A stretch of 43,959 bases of DNA from Centipeda periodontii DSM 2778 (lineage in GTDB: Bacteria; Bacillota; Negativicutes; Selenomonadales; Selenomonadaceae). Of the stretch, positions 8,798-17,339 are shown piece by piece. The notes beneath the pieces are model-generated. The model saw only the letters and a program-made list of their open reading frames with translations, had not been told where the DNA came from and did no database searches. The number at the start of each line of letters is the position of its first letter. The first letter of the stretch is position 1. Made by a program: the position numbers and the translations under genes. The stretch spans positions 1,767,507 through 1,811,465 of the forward strand of contig NZ_GL892076.1 in NCBI RefSeq assembly GCF_000213975.1, written 5' to 3'.

Positions 8798-9151
8798 TCA
8801 TACCCTCCAAAATTCTAAAGACAGTTTATATACCTTCGGGAAATGCGCCATATACTCGTAGGACTTCACCACAACGCGCATGGAGGGCAGGATATTCCCG
8901 CCCTCGTCGGTCACGGACACCATCACGCGGCTGTCCCAATATGCCTTGATTTTCTCCCAGTCGGTGTCAGTAACCGTGACCGAACAGGAAACACGGTCGC
9001 CCTCCGGGATATGACCGAAATCCTGCACCACAGCACCGCCAACAATCTCCAAAAGCTGCTGGCGATCGTCGGGAGCGATCTGCCAGTTTTCAACGGATAA
9101 TGTCCGTACCTCACCAATGTGAATATGAATTGGAATCACCTCCAAGGGCAT
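8798..9151 (-). CDS. Phage tail protein (DUF6046-like size and position), start uncertain
   Basis: The frame encodes a protein of about 110-117 residues containing VRTLSVENWQIAPDDRQQLL, a VVQDFGHIPEGD segment and a C-terminal KVYKLSLEFWRV. It overlaps the end of the tape measure gene. The first in-frame ATG (9151) has no ribosome binding site. A perfect nine-base anti-16S match, GGAGGTGAT, lies at 9134-9142 and points to an AUU codon at 9130 (MHIHIGEVRTL if initiated there); no other canonical codon has suitable spacing. Position after the tape measure suggests a tail tip or distal tail component. The family label is tentative; the reading frame is well supported. Confidence 0.68.
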   Translation of the reverse strand: MPLEVIPIHIHIGEVRTLSVENWQIAPDDRQQLLEIVGGAVVQDFGHIPEGDRVSCSVTVTDTDWEKIKAYWDSRVMVSVTDEGGNILPSMRVVVKSYEYMAHFPKVYKLSLEFWRV

Positions 9152-11650
9152 TCTCGACGGCGGGACGGATACGGTCGGCAACGTGGTCGGCAAGCATCCG
9201 CATTCCCTCGTTGTCCTCCGTGACAGCGTTCTCGATTTGCACCTGTATGTGAATCTGGCGATTGTCCGTCATGGAGGGAGAACCTTGTGCTTGATTATGA
9301 GAGGACGGCACATTCTGCCCCGCAGTTTGGATGCTCTGCGCCTGTTGTCCAAGCCCTGCCATCATCTGTGCATACGAGAACTCCTGCCCATTCACACGAA
9401 TGCGGGAACTGTCCTCACGCTTCTCGGGAGCGAAATTCGGCAGGAGATTCTCCATCGCCCATTTGCGCCCAGACTGGAACTGCTGCAAGAGTTCCGGTGT
9501 CAGCCCCAGATCCTCTGCCGTGAACTTATTCTTCTTGCGAAGATACTCCATCAGCCCGACCTGCCCAGACTGCTTGAATACCTTCAGTTCCTCTTTCTGG
9601 GAGCGGAGGACTTCCAGAGCGGCGTTGCGTTTGGCATCGAGTTTCTGCTTCTCCGCCCAGCGTGTCGCTTCGACCTCGTCCAGTCCCTTCTGTACCCACG
9701 CATCTTTTTCCCGTTCAATCTCAGCAAGACGATTCTCAAGCTCGGTTTTCCAGATCGAGTCAATATTGGAAGCGACATCCCGCTCCCACTGCTCCATCAC
9801 TCGCGCCTTGCTCTCACTGAGCCACACCTGTGTTTGGAGTTCGTCCAAGCCCCTCTGCCGAAAGGCATCGGCTTCGCGGGCGATGGAGTCCAGCTTGTTC
9901 TGCAGGTCGGTCTTATAGAGCGCATTCGCCTTGTCCACAACGTCCCGCTGAAAGTCGGCGTAAATCTTCGCTTCCTTTGCCAGATGGTATTCGTCGATCA
10001 GATGCGGATCCGCGCCCTTCCGGAAGAACTCGAAGGCTTCACGATCCAAAGCGTGCAAGCTATTCTGAATATCCGTATGCGTGAGCGCATACAGATTGTC
10101 GGTCAGTTGTGCGGTCGCTTTTGCAGATTCGCTGACTGTCTTTGCGGCATCCTTTTCCGCAGCCGCACGGATTTGTGCCGCTTTTGCATTCTGCTCCTGT
10201 GCCTTGGCATTCTTCTCCACTTCGGCACGCGCCTTCTCCTCTGCCGCCGCTTTCTCTTTGGCAAGTTTCTGCTGTTCTTGGTATTGCTTGTATTCGTCCC
10301 CGTAGAGAGCATCGAGAACGCTGCCGCCGAGAAACGGGATCGCAATCAACGGAGATGCCACAGGATGATTCTTCATGAGCCACGAATTCGCTTCTGCGTG
10401 TTCATTGACCTTGTGAATCTGCTCGCCGACAAAGCCTGCAAGCTCCGCGACGGTCTTGAGTGCCTCGCCCCATCCGAGGACGGCGTCCTTGATCTCGTCC
10501 TTATTATCCCGAATCGTCTCGATGAATGTCTGGAATCCATCGTTGATCTCGGGCATCAGCTCCTCGGCGACAGGAAGGAGAGCCGCACCGAGGGCAAGTT
10601 TCAGCTGCCCCGCTTCCATCTCCATCGCACGCCATTTGAGATACGTCTCATGCGCCTGTGCGGGGTCGAGCAGTCCCGTGGTCTTGACGCGCGAGGAAAT
10701 GGTCATAAGGTCTTCATATTGTTCGAGAATCGGGATAAGCGCAGCCCCGCGTGCTCCGAGGACTTCTGCGGTATACGCCTCCTCCATGCCTGCTTCGCTT
10801 GCGGTCTTGTATCCCTTGGCAAGCTGTGCCAGCTGCTCGTTCAGCGGCAGGAGATTCCCTTGCTGGTCTTTGAGCGCAATACCAAAGCGCGAGAGTGCGC
10901 GTGTGGTATCGTTACCGCTATTACCTGCTTGTCGAGACGTGCAATCAGCGGAATAATGCTCTTGATGTCCGTATCCGCAAGCTGAAACATACGCCCCAGT
11001 TCAGCGGCTTCCCCCGCAGAGACGTGAAACCGCTGCGTCAGCTTGTAGACGTTCTCACCCGCAAGCATCGCGTCCTTGGTGATGTTGAACAGCCCTGCGC
11101 CGGTTGCCGCGACGGCCATAACGGCAGCCATCTTCGCGGAGAGTATGTTGAATCCGCTCGTTAGATTCTTGACACCCGCCTGTGCCGCCGTCATCCCTGC
11201 GGAGATACGTCCGCCGACCGTGCCGGAGAGAACGGCACTTTCCTTGAGGCGGTTATTCAGTTTCCGCACCTCGGCTTCGGTCTGTGCGACCGTCCGTTGC
11301 TGACGTAACAGGTTACTTTCAGCACGCCGATAGGACGCACTATCCACGCCGTCATTCTTCTTGGCAGACTGCAAAACCGCCGCAAGAATCTGTTCTTTTT
11401 GCCGCTGTATATCCAGTTCTCGGTTGATCGCCTGATGGCGCACCTTGATCTTATCCAGTTCCGTCCCCACACCGTCAAGTTTGGCAAGGTCGGCATCGAG
11501 TTTCAGATGGATGTTGTTTGCCTTGCTGTTGAGTCGCGCAATGGAATCCGATACGGTTTTCCCCGCTGTGTCAAAGTCCAGCTGCAGCTGTGCGATGTTG
11601 AGACCGATGTCGAGATAGAGTTCATCAATCTTTTGTCCGCGCTTTGCCAC
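9111..11650 (-). pseudogene. Tape measure protein gene, split by a frameshift
   Basis: Two adjacent frames together make one tape measure protein of about 845 residues. The 5' part starts with GTG at 11650 (MAKRGQKIDELYLDIGLN, after GGGAGGGGATAGG). It has a long coiled coil and then hydrophobic segments (MAAVMAVAATGAGLFNITKD). It leaves the correct frame near 10915-10940, in IARLDKQV. The other frame continues with SGNDTTRALSRFGIALKDQQ, then LLPLNEQLAQLAKGYKTA, TAEVLGARGAALIPILEQYE and further coiled coil to the stop at 9111. The junction text is typical of continuous tape measure proteins, so one base seems lost (or two gained). Tape measure proteins set tail length; a real break would abolish tails. 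A sequencing error is equally possible. Confidence 0.85.
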
Positions 11651-11662
11651 CCTATCCCCTCC

Positions 11663-12150
11663 CTACATCACGTCGTCAATATAGCGTTCACATTGCTGCT
11701 GTTCGCACAGTGCCGTTACCACAAGCTGATCGAGCAAAAAAGCGACCTCATGGGAATCAACCTCGTGCATCGTCCACCCGTAAGCGGACTGCAGCCGCTC
11801 GTAGTAGCGCAGTAGATTCTGGTACGGAGAAAGAACTACGCCTCTTTCCCCGTCTCTCCGTTTGGGAGGTTCACCAGTTTGGAAAAGGTCAGCGACTGAA
11901 TCCATCGGAAGAGTGCGCGTGTGAGAGGCACTATGTCCGCAACATCCACATTCTCCTCCACGGATTCCCTCGTCACTTCCTCCCGTCCGAATCCAAGGAC
12001 AATCAGTCGGACGTGCTCGTCCAGAAAATCTTCAAGGCTCAGACCTTCCTTGTCGGCATCAAAAAAGGCAAGAAACTCACGCCAGACCTTCATCTTCGGA
12101 GGGTTCGGCGTAATCTCCCTGCCCGCAATATGCAGTTTCGGTGTATCCAT
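11663..12150 (-). CDS. Tail assembly chaperone gpGT (gpG fused to the T domain by -1 frameshift)
   Basis: Starting at the gpG ATG, a -1 shift at the slippery heptamer C-CCA-AAC (11860-11866) lets ribosomes pass the gpG stop. They then enter the overlapping frame that continues PKRRDGERGVVLSPYQNLLR and ends ERYIDDVM at 11663. The T-frame has no convincing start of its own with a ribosome binding site, and it lies between gpG and the tape measure gene, exactly where lambda-type gpGT frameshifts occur. gpG and gpGT keep the tape measure soluble and recruit the tail tube protein. The frameshift is inferred from the motif and layout. Confidence 0.75.
11836..12150 (-). CDS. Tail assembly chaperone gpG
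   Basis: A 104-residue acidic protein, MDTPKLHIAGREITPNPPKM, downstream of the major tail protein. Two ATGs follow GGGAGGAC; the second, at 12150, has the better spacing. The sequence KVWREFLAFFDADKEGLSLE and the helical FLDEHVRLIVLGFG segment fit the all-helical gpG-like chaperone family (phage_TAC). The frame ends at 11836 after LVNLPNGETGKEA, just beyond the slippery site shared with gpGT. Most ribosomes are expected to make this short form. Confidence 0.78.
   Translation of the reverse strand: MDTPKLHIAGREITPNPPKMKVWREFLAFFDADKEGLSLEDFLDEHVRLIVLGFGREEVTRESVEENVDVADIVPLTRALFRWIQSLTFSKLVNLPNGETGKEA
11860..11866 (-). other. -1 ribosomal frameshift heptamer CCCAAAC
   Basis: Read in the gpG frame this is C-CCA-AAC, an X-XXY-YYZ slippery heptamer with X=C, Y=A, Z=C. 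It lies eight codons before the gpG stop, and the -1 frame is open from here through the tape-measure-proximal gpT domain. Phase was checked: the T frame is two bases downstream of the gpG frame, that is -1. No strong downstream pseudoknot is obvious by eye. Confidence 0.72.
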
Positions 12151-12161
12151 CATGTCCTCCC

Positions 12162-12761
12162 TCAGACCTGCTCGTACCACTTCGAGCCTGTCTCTGCGGC
12201 AAAGCCCGCTGCCTCCTCGTCAGCCTTGGCGTAGGACAGCCCGTCCGAGAGGCGGTAGATCGCCTTTGCCGTGAGCGTCGGCGTGTCGAACTGAATGCTC
12301 TCCTGCTTCGAGTTGCCGCTCTCAGAGGGTTCCGTGAATTGGACTTTGTAGAATTTGGTGAAACGCTTCTTCCCGTTGCGCTTATCCGACTGAAAGAGGA
12401 CGGCGAAGTATGGCGCGACATCGTCCTTGCCCGCCTTCATTACGCCATTCTCGATACTGTGCCCCAAAAGATAGGCCGTGTATTCCAAAGGAAGCGCGGC
12501 GGTATCGAAGGTAAGGTCATAGGATGCAGTATTCGATGCCGTATCCACGGACTGACCGTCGGCAAAAAGCTCCGCCTGATTCGTCTGCGGCTTGATGTCC
12601 ACCTTGCGGAGCAGTTTTCCGAGCGGAATCGGAGCTTCGTAGGTCGCCGCCCCTCCTGCTACATCGGTGAGCATCTTCGCGATATGAAGTTTCTGGATGT
12701 TGATGAACTGCCCGCTTGTCAGATTCGCGGCAGGCTTTCCTGTTGGTGTTGGACTTGGCAT
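12162..12761 (-). CDS. Major tail tube protein, phi13-like family
   Basis: A 199-residue protein, MPSPTPTGKPAANLTSGQFI, starting at the ATG at 12761 behind GGAGGGAGAATAAA. The KLHIAKMLTDVAGGAATYEA then PIPLGKLLRKVDIKP opening and the ELFADGQSVDTASNTA, YDLTFDTAALPLEYTAYLLG and DVAPYFAVLFQSDKRNGKK segments are typical of phi13-type siphophage major tail proteins. These stack as hexameric rings to form the tail tube. The gene sits between the DUF3168-type tail completion protein and the gpG/gpGT chaperones, the canonical position. Confidence 0.9.
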   Translation of the reverse strand: MPSPTPTGKPAANLTSGQFINIQKLHIAKMLTDVAGGAATYEAPIPLGKLLRKVDIKPQTNQAELFADGQSVDTASNTASYDLTFDTAALPLEYTAYLLGHSIENGVMKAGKDDVAPYFAVLFQSDKRNGKKRFTKFYKVQFTEPSESGNSKQESIQFDTPTLTAKAIYRLSDGLSYAKADEEAAGFAAETGSKWYEQV

Positions 12762-12762
12762 T

Positions 12763-13125
12763 TTATTCTCCCTCCATTGCTGTTCTGTAATCTGTGATTT
12801 CAACAAATATATCTTTCTCAACAATCTCCTGCGTCTGCGCCCGCACAAAACCGAGCGGCAGAAGCGCATTCTGCACGGCACGATGAATCTCTCCGAATCT
12901 CCCATCCTTCGTCAGAATATGGATACGCACCGTCACACGGCGTTCCAACTCCGTGCCGTCTGCCGAGAGCGCAGGAACGTCGGAAATGACAGAGTAGACG
13001 AGAATGGGGTATGTCCCCGCATTGGGACTGCGCCCGTGGTAGATGCCCTTCTTTCCGTGAGCGAGAAGCTGCGAGAGTGCCTTGGAGCGCACAAGTGCCT
13101 GATACACCATCCGTGCCGTACTCAT
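12763..13125 (-). CDS. Tail completion/terminator protein, DUF3168-like
   Basis: A 120-residue protein starting MSTARMVYQALVRSKALSQL. The ATG at 13125 overlaps the previous stop as ATGA and follows GGAGGAGAGGGAA. The patterns GRSPNAGTYPILVYSVISDV, RRVTVRIHILTKDGR and a C-terminal VEKDIFVEITDYRTAME fit the DUF3168/gp17-like tail completion family. That family caps the tail tube and joins it to the head. It lies between the HK97 gp10-like gene and the major tail gene, the expected place. Confidence 0.82.
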   Translation of the reverse strand: MSTARMVYQALVRSKALSQLLAHGKKGIYHGRSPNAGTYPILVYSVISDVPALSADGTELERRVTVRIHILTKDGRFGEIHRAVQNALLPLGFVRAQTQEIVEKDIFVEITDYRTAMEGE

Positions 13126-13520
13126 TTCCCTCTCCTCCGAATGGCAGACCTTACGGCATCGACGATGGCAGAACGGATCCCGTCCTTCTTGGCATCGAGC
13201 GCGGGATAGAGAAACGGACGGTTGATGCGTGGGCTGAACTCGACGAGTACGCCATAGGGAACACCATCCTGAGACTCTGCATCCGCTGCAATCCTCCAAA
13301 CAGAGCCGTCCTTCCGGCGCAGACGTTTGTGGATGGAATCCCGCAGCGCACCTTTGACCACGCGCTTATCTGTTCCCATATAGACTGGACAGCGGTTCTT
13401 TGCCTCCGCGACCACATCGTCTGCGCCGTGCGCGAGGGCTTCCTTTGCCGCAGCCGTCGCCTCTGCGCCAAGCTCGGACAATATCTTCTCGGCAGAGACG
13501 AAACCTCGGTATCTAGCCAT
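13122..13520 (-). CDS. HK97 gp10-family head-tail joining protein
   Basis: A 132-residue basic protein, MARYRGFVSAEKILSELGAE, starting at the ATG at 13520 and overlapping the upstream stop by eight bases. The AKNRCPVYMGTDKRVVKGAL-type pattern (a Cys/Val-Pro pair before a basic helix), YGVLVEFSPRINRPFLYPAL and the basic C-terminus are characteristic of HK97 gp10-like proteins. These act at the head-tail interface or as tail completion factors. Coupled to its neighbours on both sides. Confidence 0.85.
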   Translation of the reverse strand: MARYRGFVSAEKILSELGAEATAAAKEALAHGADDVVAEAKNRCPVYMGTDKRVVKGALRDSIHKRLRRKDGSVWRIAADAESQDGVPYGVLVEFSPRINRPFLYPALDAKKDGIRSAIVDAVRSAIRRRGK

Positions 13521-13839
13521 CTTCCACCAACTCCCTGCATTCCAGAACGAGCCATTGTTTTTTCCCGCTGAGTGGATACGGCGGCGCAATGGGTGTGAGC
13601 GTTTTGTCGCCCCAACGGATACGATCCGTCACGCGCACATCCGCACGATAACGGATGACGATGCGGTAATCCACCTCCTGCACCTTCTCCGCATACCCGT
13701 CCGAGATTTTTGCCGCAAACGGAAGAACAAGCGCCCACGCTTTACCGACTTCTTGTGTTGTTTGCACGAGAATATTCCCCTCATCATCCGTCTCCGTTAC
13801 GGGACGCAGGATGGAAATCCGATGACGCAGTTCGCTCAT
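13513..13839 (-). CDS. Phage head closure (head-tail adaptor) protein
   Basis: A 108-residue protein, MSELRHRISILRPVTETDDE, starting at the ATG at 13839. The opening LRHRISI followed by D-x-x-G-N, then KAWALVLPFAAKISDGYAEK and YRIVIRYRADVRVTDRIRWG, is the signature of SPP1 gp16-like head closure proteins (Phage_H_T_join). These form the ring below the connector that holds packaged DNA. The gene directly follows the gp6-like connector, as in HK97-type operons. Confidence 0.9.
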   Translation of the reverse strand: MSELRHRISILRPVTETDDEGNILVQTTQEVGKAWALVLPFAAKISDGYAEKVQEVDYRIVIRYRADVRVTDRIRWGDKTLTPIAPPYPLSGKKQWLVLECRELVEDG

Positions 13840-13851
13840 GGACACCCTCAC

Positions 13852-14127
13852 CTAAAAGACCTCCTTCCGCACACCGAAGAGAAGCGAGCGCAGTGTCAGC
13901 GCAAGCCCTCTGTGATCCGCTTCCTCCCGATGTTCATAGAGATAGGATACGGCGTAGAGTATTGCGACCCGTACAATCGCCTGATCTTCAACCTTGGACA
14001 GCTTCTTCACGCGCAGAAGTGCCGTGCAAATCTGTTCTGCCGTTTCCGCAAAGTGCGTGAGAAGGTCATCCTCCTCATCCCCGTCAATCCTAAGATACTG
14101 CTTGACTGCTGCAAGCGGCACAAGCAT
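13852..14127 (-). CDS. Head-tail connector protein, gp6-like
   Basis: A 91-residue helical protein, MLVPLAAVKQYLRIDGDEED, behind AGGGGAGGTGGTTCT. The opening L-x-x-V-K-x-Y-L-R-I-D-x-D-x-x-D-D is the hallmark of the gp6-like connector family (Phage_connect_1), as are the later VRVAILYAVSYLYEHREEAD and SLLFGVRKEVF. Its ring binds beneath the portal. It lies between the capsid gene and the head closure gene. Confidence 0.9.
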   Translation of the reverse strand: MLVPLAAVKQYLRIDGDEEDDLLTHFAETAEQICTALLRVKKLSKVEDQAIVRVAILYAVSYLYEHREEADHRGLALTLRSLLFGVRKEVF

Positions 14128-14194
14128 AGAACCACCTCCCCTCTTGCCGCAAAACCAATGAAATCGCTGATAAAATGGATAAGTGGACGATTTA

Positions 14195-15370
14195 TCAGCC
14201 CTTCATCTTGAGCGTCTGCACCGCTTCCTCAAGAACGAGTTTGCCGTCCACACGCTCTTTCATAACATAGCCGACCATGCCGTTACCCGCAAACAGCTCC
14301 TTCAGTTCCTGCAGGGAACGTGTCCCACGGTCGCCGATATTGTAGTAGGAGTAGTCACCGAATGCGATGACGGTCTTACCCGCCTCGACAGCAGGCATAT
14401 ACGCCGAGGAATAGACGGGGTAGCCGAGCAGACGGTCGGGTTCGCCCATCTGATACGACGGCTGCCAGAAATACGCCCCATTCGCGTCCTTGAGCTTTCG
14501 GATGCTTGCAAGCGTCTGATCGTTGACGATGAACGATGCATTCTTGCGGTAGGGACGCTTGAGACTGTAGACGAGCGTCACGAGTTCGTCCGCCTTGATG
14601 TCTGCCGCCGCCGTGGTGACGGATGTCTTTGCGGAGGCAAGGAGTCCCTTCGGCTTGTGCGTCCCGTCGCCATTCAGGAACGCATCCTCCTCTGCGTTGC
14701 CCAGTGCCTTGCCGAACTGCTCGATGAGATAGTTCTCAAGGTTGAAGGCGTTGTCATAGAGCAGTTCCTCCGTCACCTTGACCGCGACGTGGAGCTTGTG
14801 CGCATCAAGAACGATTTGGTCAAACGTCGCCTCGCCAAAAGTCAGAGCTGTGCCCTCCTCAATCCACGATGCCGCAGGTTTCGTGGCGGCGATGTTGATC
14901 TTGTGCTCCCCGCTCGTTGTGATGACCGTCGCAAGCGGACGCAGGACGTTCTCCTCATTCAGAACGTCGATGAGACGCTTATCGTATTCCGCAGGAACGA
15001 GATAGCCGCCGTTGGCATCCACGCCTTCCTGCAGGACGTTCTCCACCTGCCGAAAGTTCGTACGGAGAGCTTTGAGCATCGCAGAGCGGTATGCCTCGCT
15101 TGCACGCCCCGTCTTTTCTGCATTGAGAGATGCACCCGGAGTGTTGGTGATTGCCGCCGTCACGGGCTTTGCAAGCTGCGCGTCGAGAATCGCCTGACGC
15201 TCCATGCGCTCGATATCCTTGCCGAGTGCGAGCACCTCATTCTCCATCTGCTCGTATGCCTTAGCATCCTCGGCTGTAAGATGCCCGTCCTTTTCGTGAG
15301 AATCCAGAAACTGCTTCGCCTGTTCCCACATTTCTGCACGCTTCTCGCGCATTGCCATGATCTTATCCAT
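14195..15370 (-). CDS. Major capsid protein, HK97 fold, with scaffold-like N-terminal domain
   Basis: A 391-residue protein. Residues 1-100 are a charged coiled coil (MREKRAEMWEQAKQFLDSHE and QMENEVLALGKDIERMERQA) equivalent to the HK97 delta domain that guides prohead assembly and is cut off by the protease. The capsid fold begins near GVDANGGYLVPAEYDKRLID. It has the typical blocks LRPLATVITTSGEHKINIAA, SWIEEGTALTFGEATFDQI, DAFLNGDGTHKPKGLLASAK and LLGYPVYSSAYMPAV. It starts at the ATG at 15370 behind GGAGGGACAAGAAC and lies next to the protease and portal, the classic HK97 order. Confidence 0.95.
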   Translation of the reverse strand: MDKIMAMREKRAEMWEQAKQFLDSHEKDGHLTAEDAKAYEQMENEVLALGKDIERMERQAILDAQLAKPVTAAITNTPGASLNAEKTGRASEAYRSAMLKALRTNFRQVENVLQEGVDANGGYLVPAEYDKRLIDVLNEENVLRPLATVITTSGEHKINIAATKPAASWIEEGTALTFGEATFDQIVLDAHKLHVAVKVTEELLYDNAFNLENYLIEQFGKALGNAEEDAFLNGDGTHKPKGLLASAKTSVTTAAADIKADELVTLVYSLKRPYRKNASFIVNDQTLASIRKLKDANGAYFWQPSYQMGEPDRLLGYPVYSSAYMPAVEAGKTVIAFGDYSYYNIGDRGTRSLQELKELFAGNGMVGYVMKERVDGKLVLEEAVQTLKMKG

Positions 15371-15393
15371 GTTCTTGTCCCTCCGTTAATTCC

Positions 15394-16083
15394 TTAATGT
15401 GAAATAGAAAAGAGCCGTCTTTTCAGAGGCTCTGCATCGACATTTTGTGTTCCCTGCCCGAATTTCGAGAGCAGAGAGTTCGTGACGGCGGCACGGGAGA
15501 AGATCAGCCCGTCTGCCGCAGCACTTGTGAGATGTTCCCTGTTCTCATAGAGAACGGAATCCGCAAATCCAAGCTCCACCGCCTTCTTTGCATTCATCCA
15601 CGTCTCGGCATCCATCAGCCGTGAAATCTTCGCACGGGACAATCTCGTCTTGATCTCGTATGCGTTGATGATGCTCTCCTTGATTTCAGAGAGGAACGTA
15701 ATTGTCCGCTCCATCTCGTGCGTGTCTCCGATGGAGACGGTCATCGGATTGTGAATCATAATGGTGGCCACGGGCGACATCTCAACCGTCGATCCTGCCA
15801 TCGCGACAACAGATGCAGCAGAGGCTGCAATCCCGTCAATCTTGACGGCGACGTTCCCCTTATACTCCATCAGCATATTGTAAATCTGTGCCGCTGCATA
15901 ACAGTCCCCGCCCGGCGAGTTGATCCAGAGGTCAATATCTCCCTCGACGGCATTCAATTCCTCTCGAAACATCTGAGGTGTGACCTCATCGCCCCACCAC
16001 GTCTCGTCTGAGATTTCACCGTCAAGAAGCAAGACACGCTTCTCTCCTTCGTTCCGTACCCAGTTCCAAAATTTACGTTTCAT
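15394..16083 (-). CDS. ClpP-type prohead maturation protease
   Basis: A 229-residue serine protease, MKRKFWNWVRNEGEKRVLLL. The ATG at 16083 is six bases after GGGAG; a GTG just upstream is too close. ClpP-like motifs are clear: DLWINSPGGDCYAAAQIYNM (substrate-binding glycine loop), DGIAASAASVVAMAG (nucleophile Ser in the ASAAS segment, near residue 95) and ATIMIHNPMT (catalytic His near 120). A catalytic Asp is likely in the DAETWMNAKKAVELGFAD helix region. It cleaves the capsid delta domain after prohead assembly. It overlaps the portal stop. Confidence 0.93.
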   Translation of the reverse strand: MKRKFWNWVRNEGEKRVLLLDGEISDETWWGDEVTPQMFREELNAVEGDIDLWINSPGGDCYAAAQIYNMLMEYKGNVAVKIDGIAASAASVVAMAGSTVEMSPVATIMIHNPMTVSIGDTHEMERTITFLSEIKESIINAYEIKTRLSRAKISRLMDAETWMNAKKAVELGFADSVLYENREHLTSAAADGLIFSRAAVTNSLLSKFGQGTQNVDAEPLKRRLFSISH

Positions 16084-17326
16084 CACTTACTCCCTTCTGC
16101 CTTCCGGCAAACAGCCCCGCATCCTTTAGCGTCGTCATATTCCCATTGATAAGGTACAAATCACCGCCCTCTGCGGATTCAATCGGATTCATGTCCTCAA
16201 GGCTGCGGATGTCGTTCGCCGACAGCCATCCGTTCTGTCGCCCGATGGCATAGCCCTCCATGCGGCTCTTGTAATCTCCGCGCAGAAGCCCGTCCACGTT
16301 GAAGCGGATGAAGTAGTCCTTCCGCTCCTTGTCCGTCAGCAGTGCTTTCTGCAGCGACTGCTCCCAACGGACTACCCACGGATTCAGTGTGTACTTCACG
16401 AACTCAAGCGACTGCTGCTCGATGTTTGAAAACGAGGATTTCTCCAAGTCTCCTACCATATGCGGCGGCACACGATAGAGCCGTGCGATCTCGTCGATCT
16501 GGAACTTTCTCGTCTCTAGGAACTGCGCCTCCTCGGGCGGTATGGCAATCTGCTGATACTTCACGCCTTCCTCAAGGACGGCAATCCTGCCCGTGTTCAT
16601 CGTACCGCCGTAGACGGCGTGCCAACTCTCACGGAGCTTTGACGGGTCTTTGAGAACACCCGGATGTTCCAGAACACCGCCCGGACGCGCCCCATTCTTG
16701 AAGAAGGCGGCACCATATTCCTCTGTGGCAAGCGCAATGCCGATGGCATTCTTTGCCATAGCGATAGGTGAATATCCCACAAGTCCGTCAAATCCAAGCC
16801 CCGGAATATGTAGCACATCCTCACATCGCAGACGAATCTGCCCCTTGTCCGAAAAATTTGGATTCTCCTCCGTGGTTCTCGTGTAGGTGTAGTAAAGCTC
16901 ACCCGTGCGGCTATCGCGACTCACCTCCATTTTGTCCGGGAGGAGCGGATAGAGTCCAAGGACACGCCCTCTGCCATCCCGCAAAATTTGTGCGTAGGCA
17001 TTCCCCCACAGGAGGAGATGCGCCATAAGCGTCTCACGAAAGACAAAACTCGTCATCTCGGGGTTCGGCGCATCGTGGAGCAGGAAGTACAGAGAATGCT
17101 CCGGCACGCGCTCCTTGCCCTGCCCTTGGTAGACGTAGACGTGAAGCGGCAGCCCTGCGATGGATTCTGCGAGGATGCGGACACAGGCATAGACTGCCGT
17201 CGTCTGCATTGCCGTTCGCTCGTTGACCGCCTTGCCCGCCGCCGTCTGTCCAAACAAAAAGGACAAGCCGCCAAGATGATTCATAGGCTTGTCCCGTGAA
17301 CGGAAGAGTTTGCTGAATAGGTTCAT
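16073..17326 (-). CDS. Portal protein, HK97 family
   Basis: A 417-residue protein, MNLFSKLFRSRDKPMNHLGG, starting at the ATG at 17326 behind GGAGGTTTCC. Family features are NERTAMQTTAVYACVRILAE, SIAGLPLHVYV, HLLLWGNAYAQILRDGRGRV, LYPLLPDKMEVSRD, LHIPGLGFDGLVGYSPIAMA, GARPGGVLEHPG and FQIDEIARLYRVPPHMVGDL. The dodecameric portal is the DNA entry and exit ring of the head and the docking site for terminase. It lies between terminase large subunit and protease in the standard order. Confidence 0.95.
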   Translation of the reverse strand: MNLFSKLFRSRDKPMNHLGGLSFLFGQTAAGKAVNERTAMQTTAVYACVRILAESIAGLPLHVYVYQGQGKERVPEHSLYFLLHDAPNPEMTSFVFRETLMAHLLLWGNAYAQILRDGRGRVLGLYPLLPDKMEVSRDSRTGELYYTYTRTTEENPNFSDKGQIRLRCEDVLHIPGLGFDGLVGYSPIAMAKNAIGIALATEEYGAAFFKNGARPGGVLEHPGVLKDPSKLRESWHAVYGGTMNTGRIAVLEEGVKYQQIAIPPEEAQFLETRKFQIDEIARLYRVPPHMVGDLEKSSFSNIEQQSLEFVKYTLNPWVVRWEQSLQKALLTDKERKDYFIRFNVDGLLRGDYKSRMEGYAIGRQNGWLSANDIRSLEDMNPIESAEGGDLYLINGNMTTLKDAGLFAGRQKGVSDET

Positions 17327-17339
17327 GGAAACCTCCATT

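Noticed and set aside
9183-10985. A 600-codon open frame on the plus strand across the tape measure gene
   Set aside because: It is the antisense shadow of the coiled-coil tape measure frames, has no ribosome binding site and no recognisable domain. The minus-strand frames carry clear tape measure motifs.
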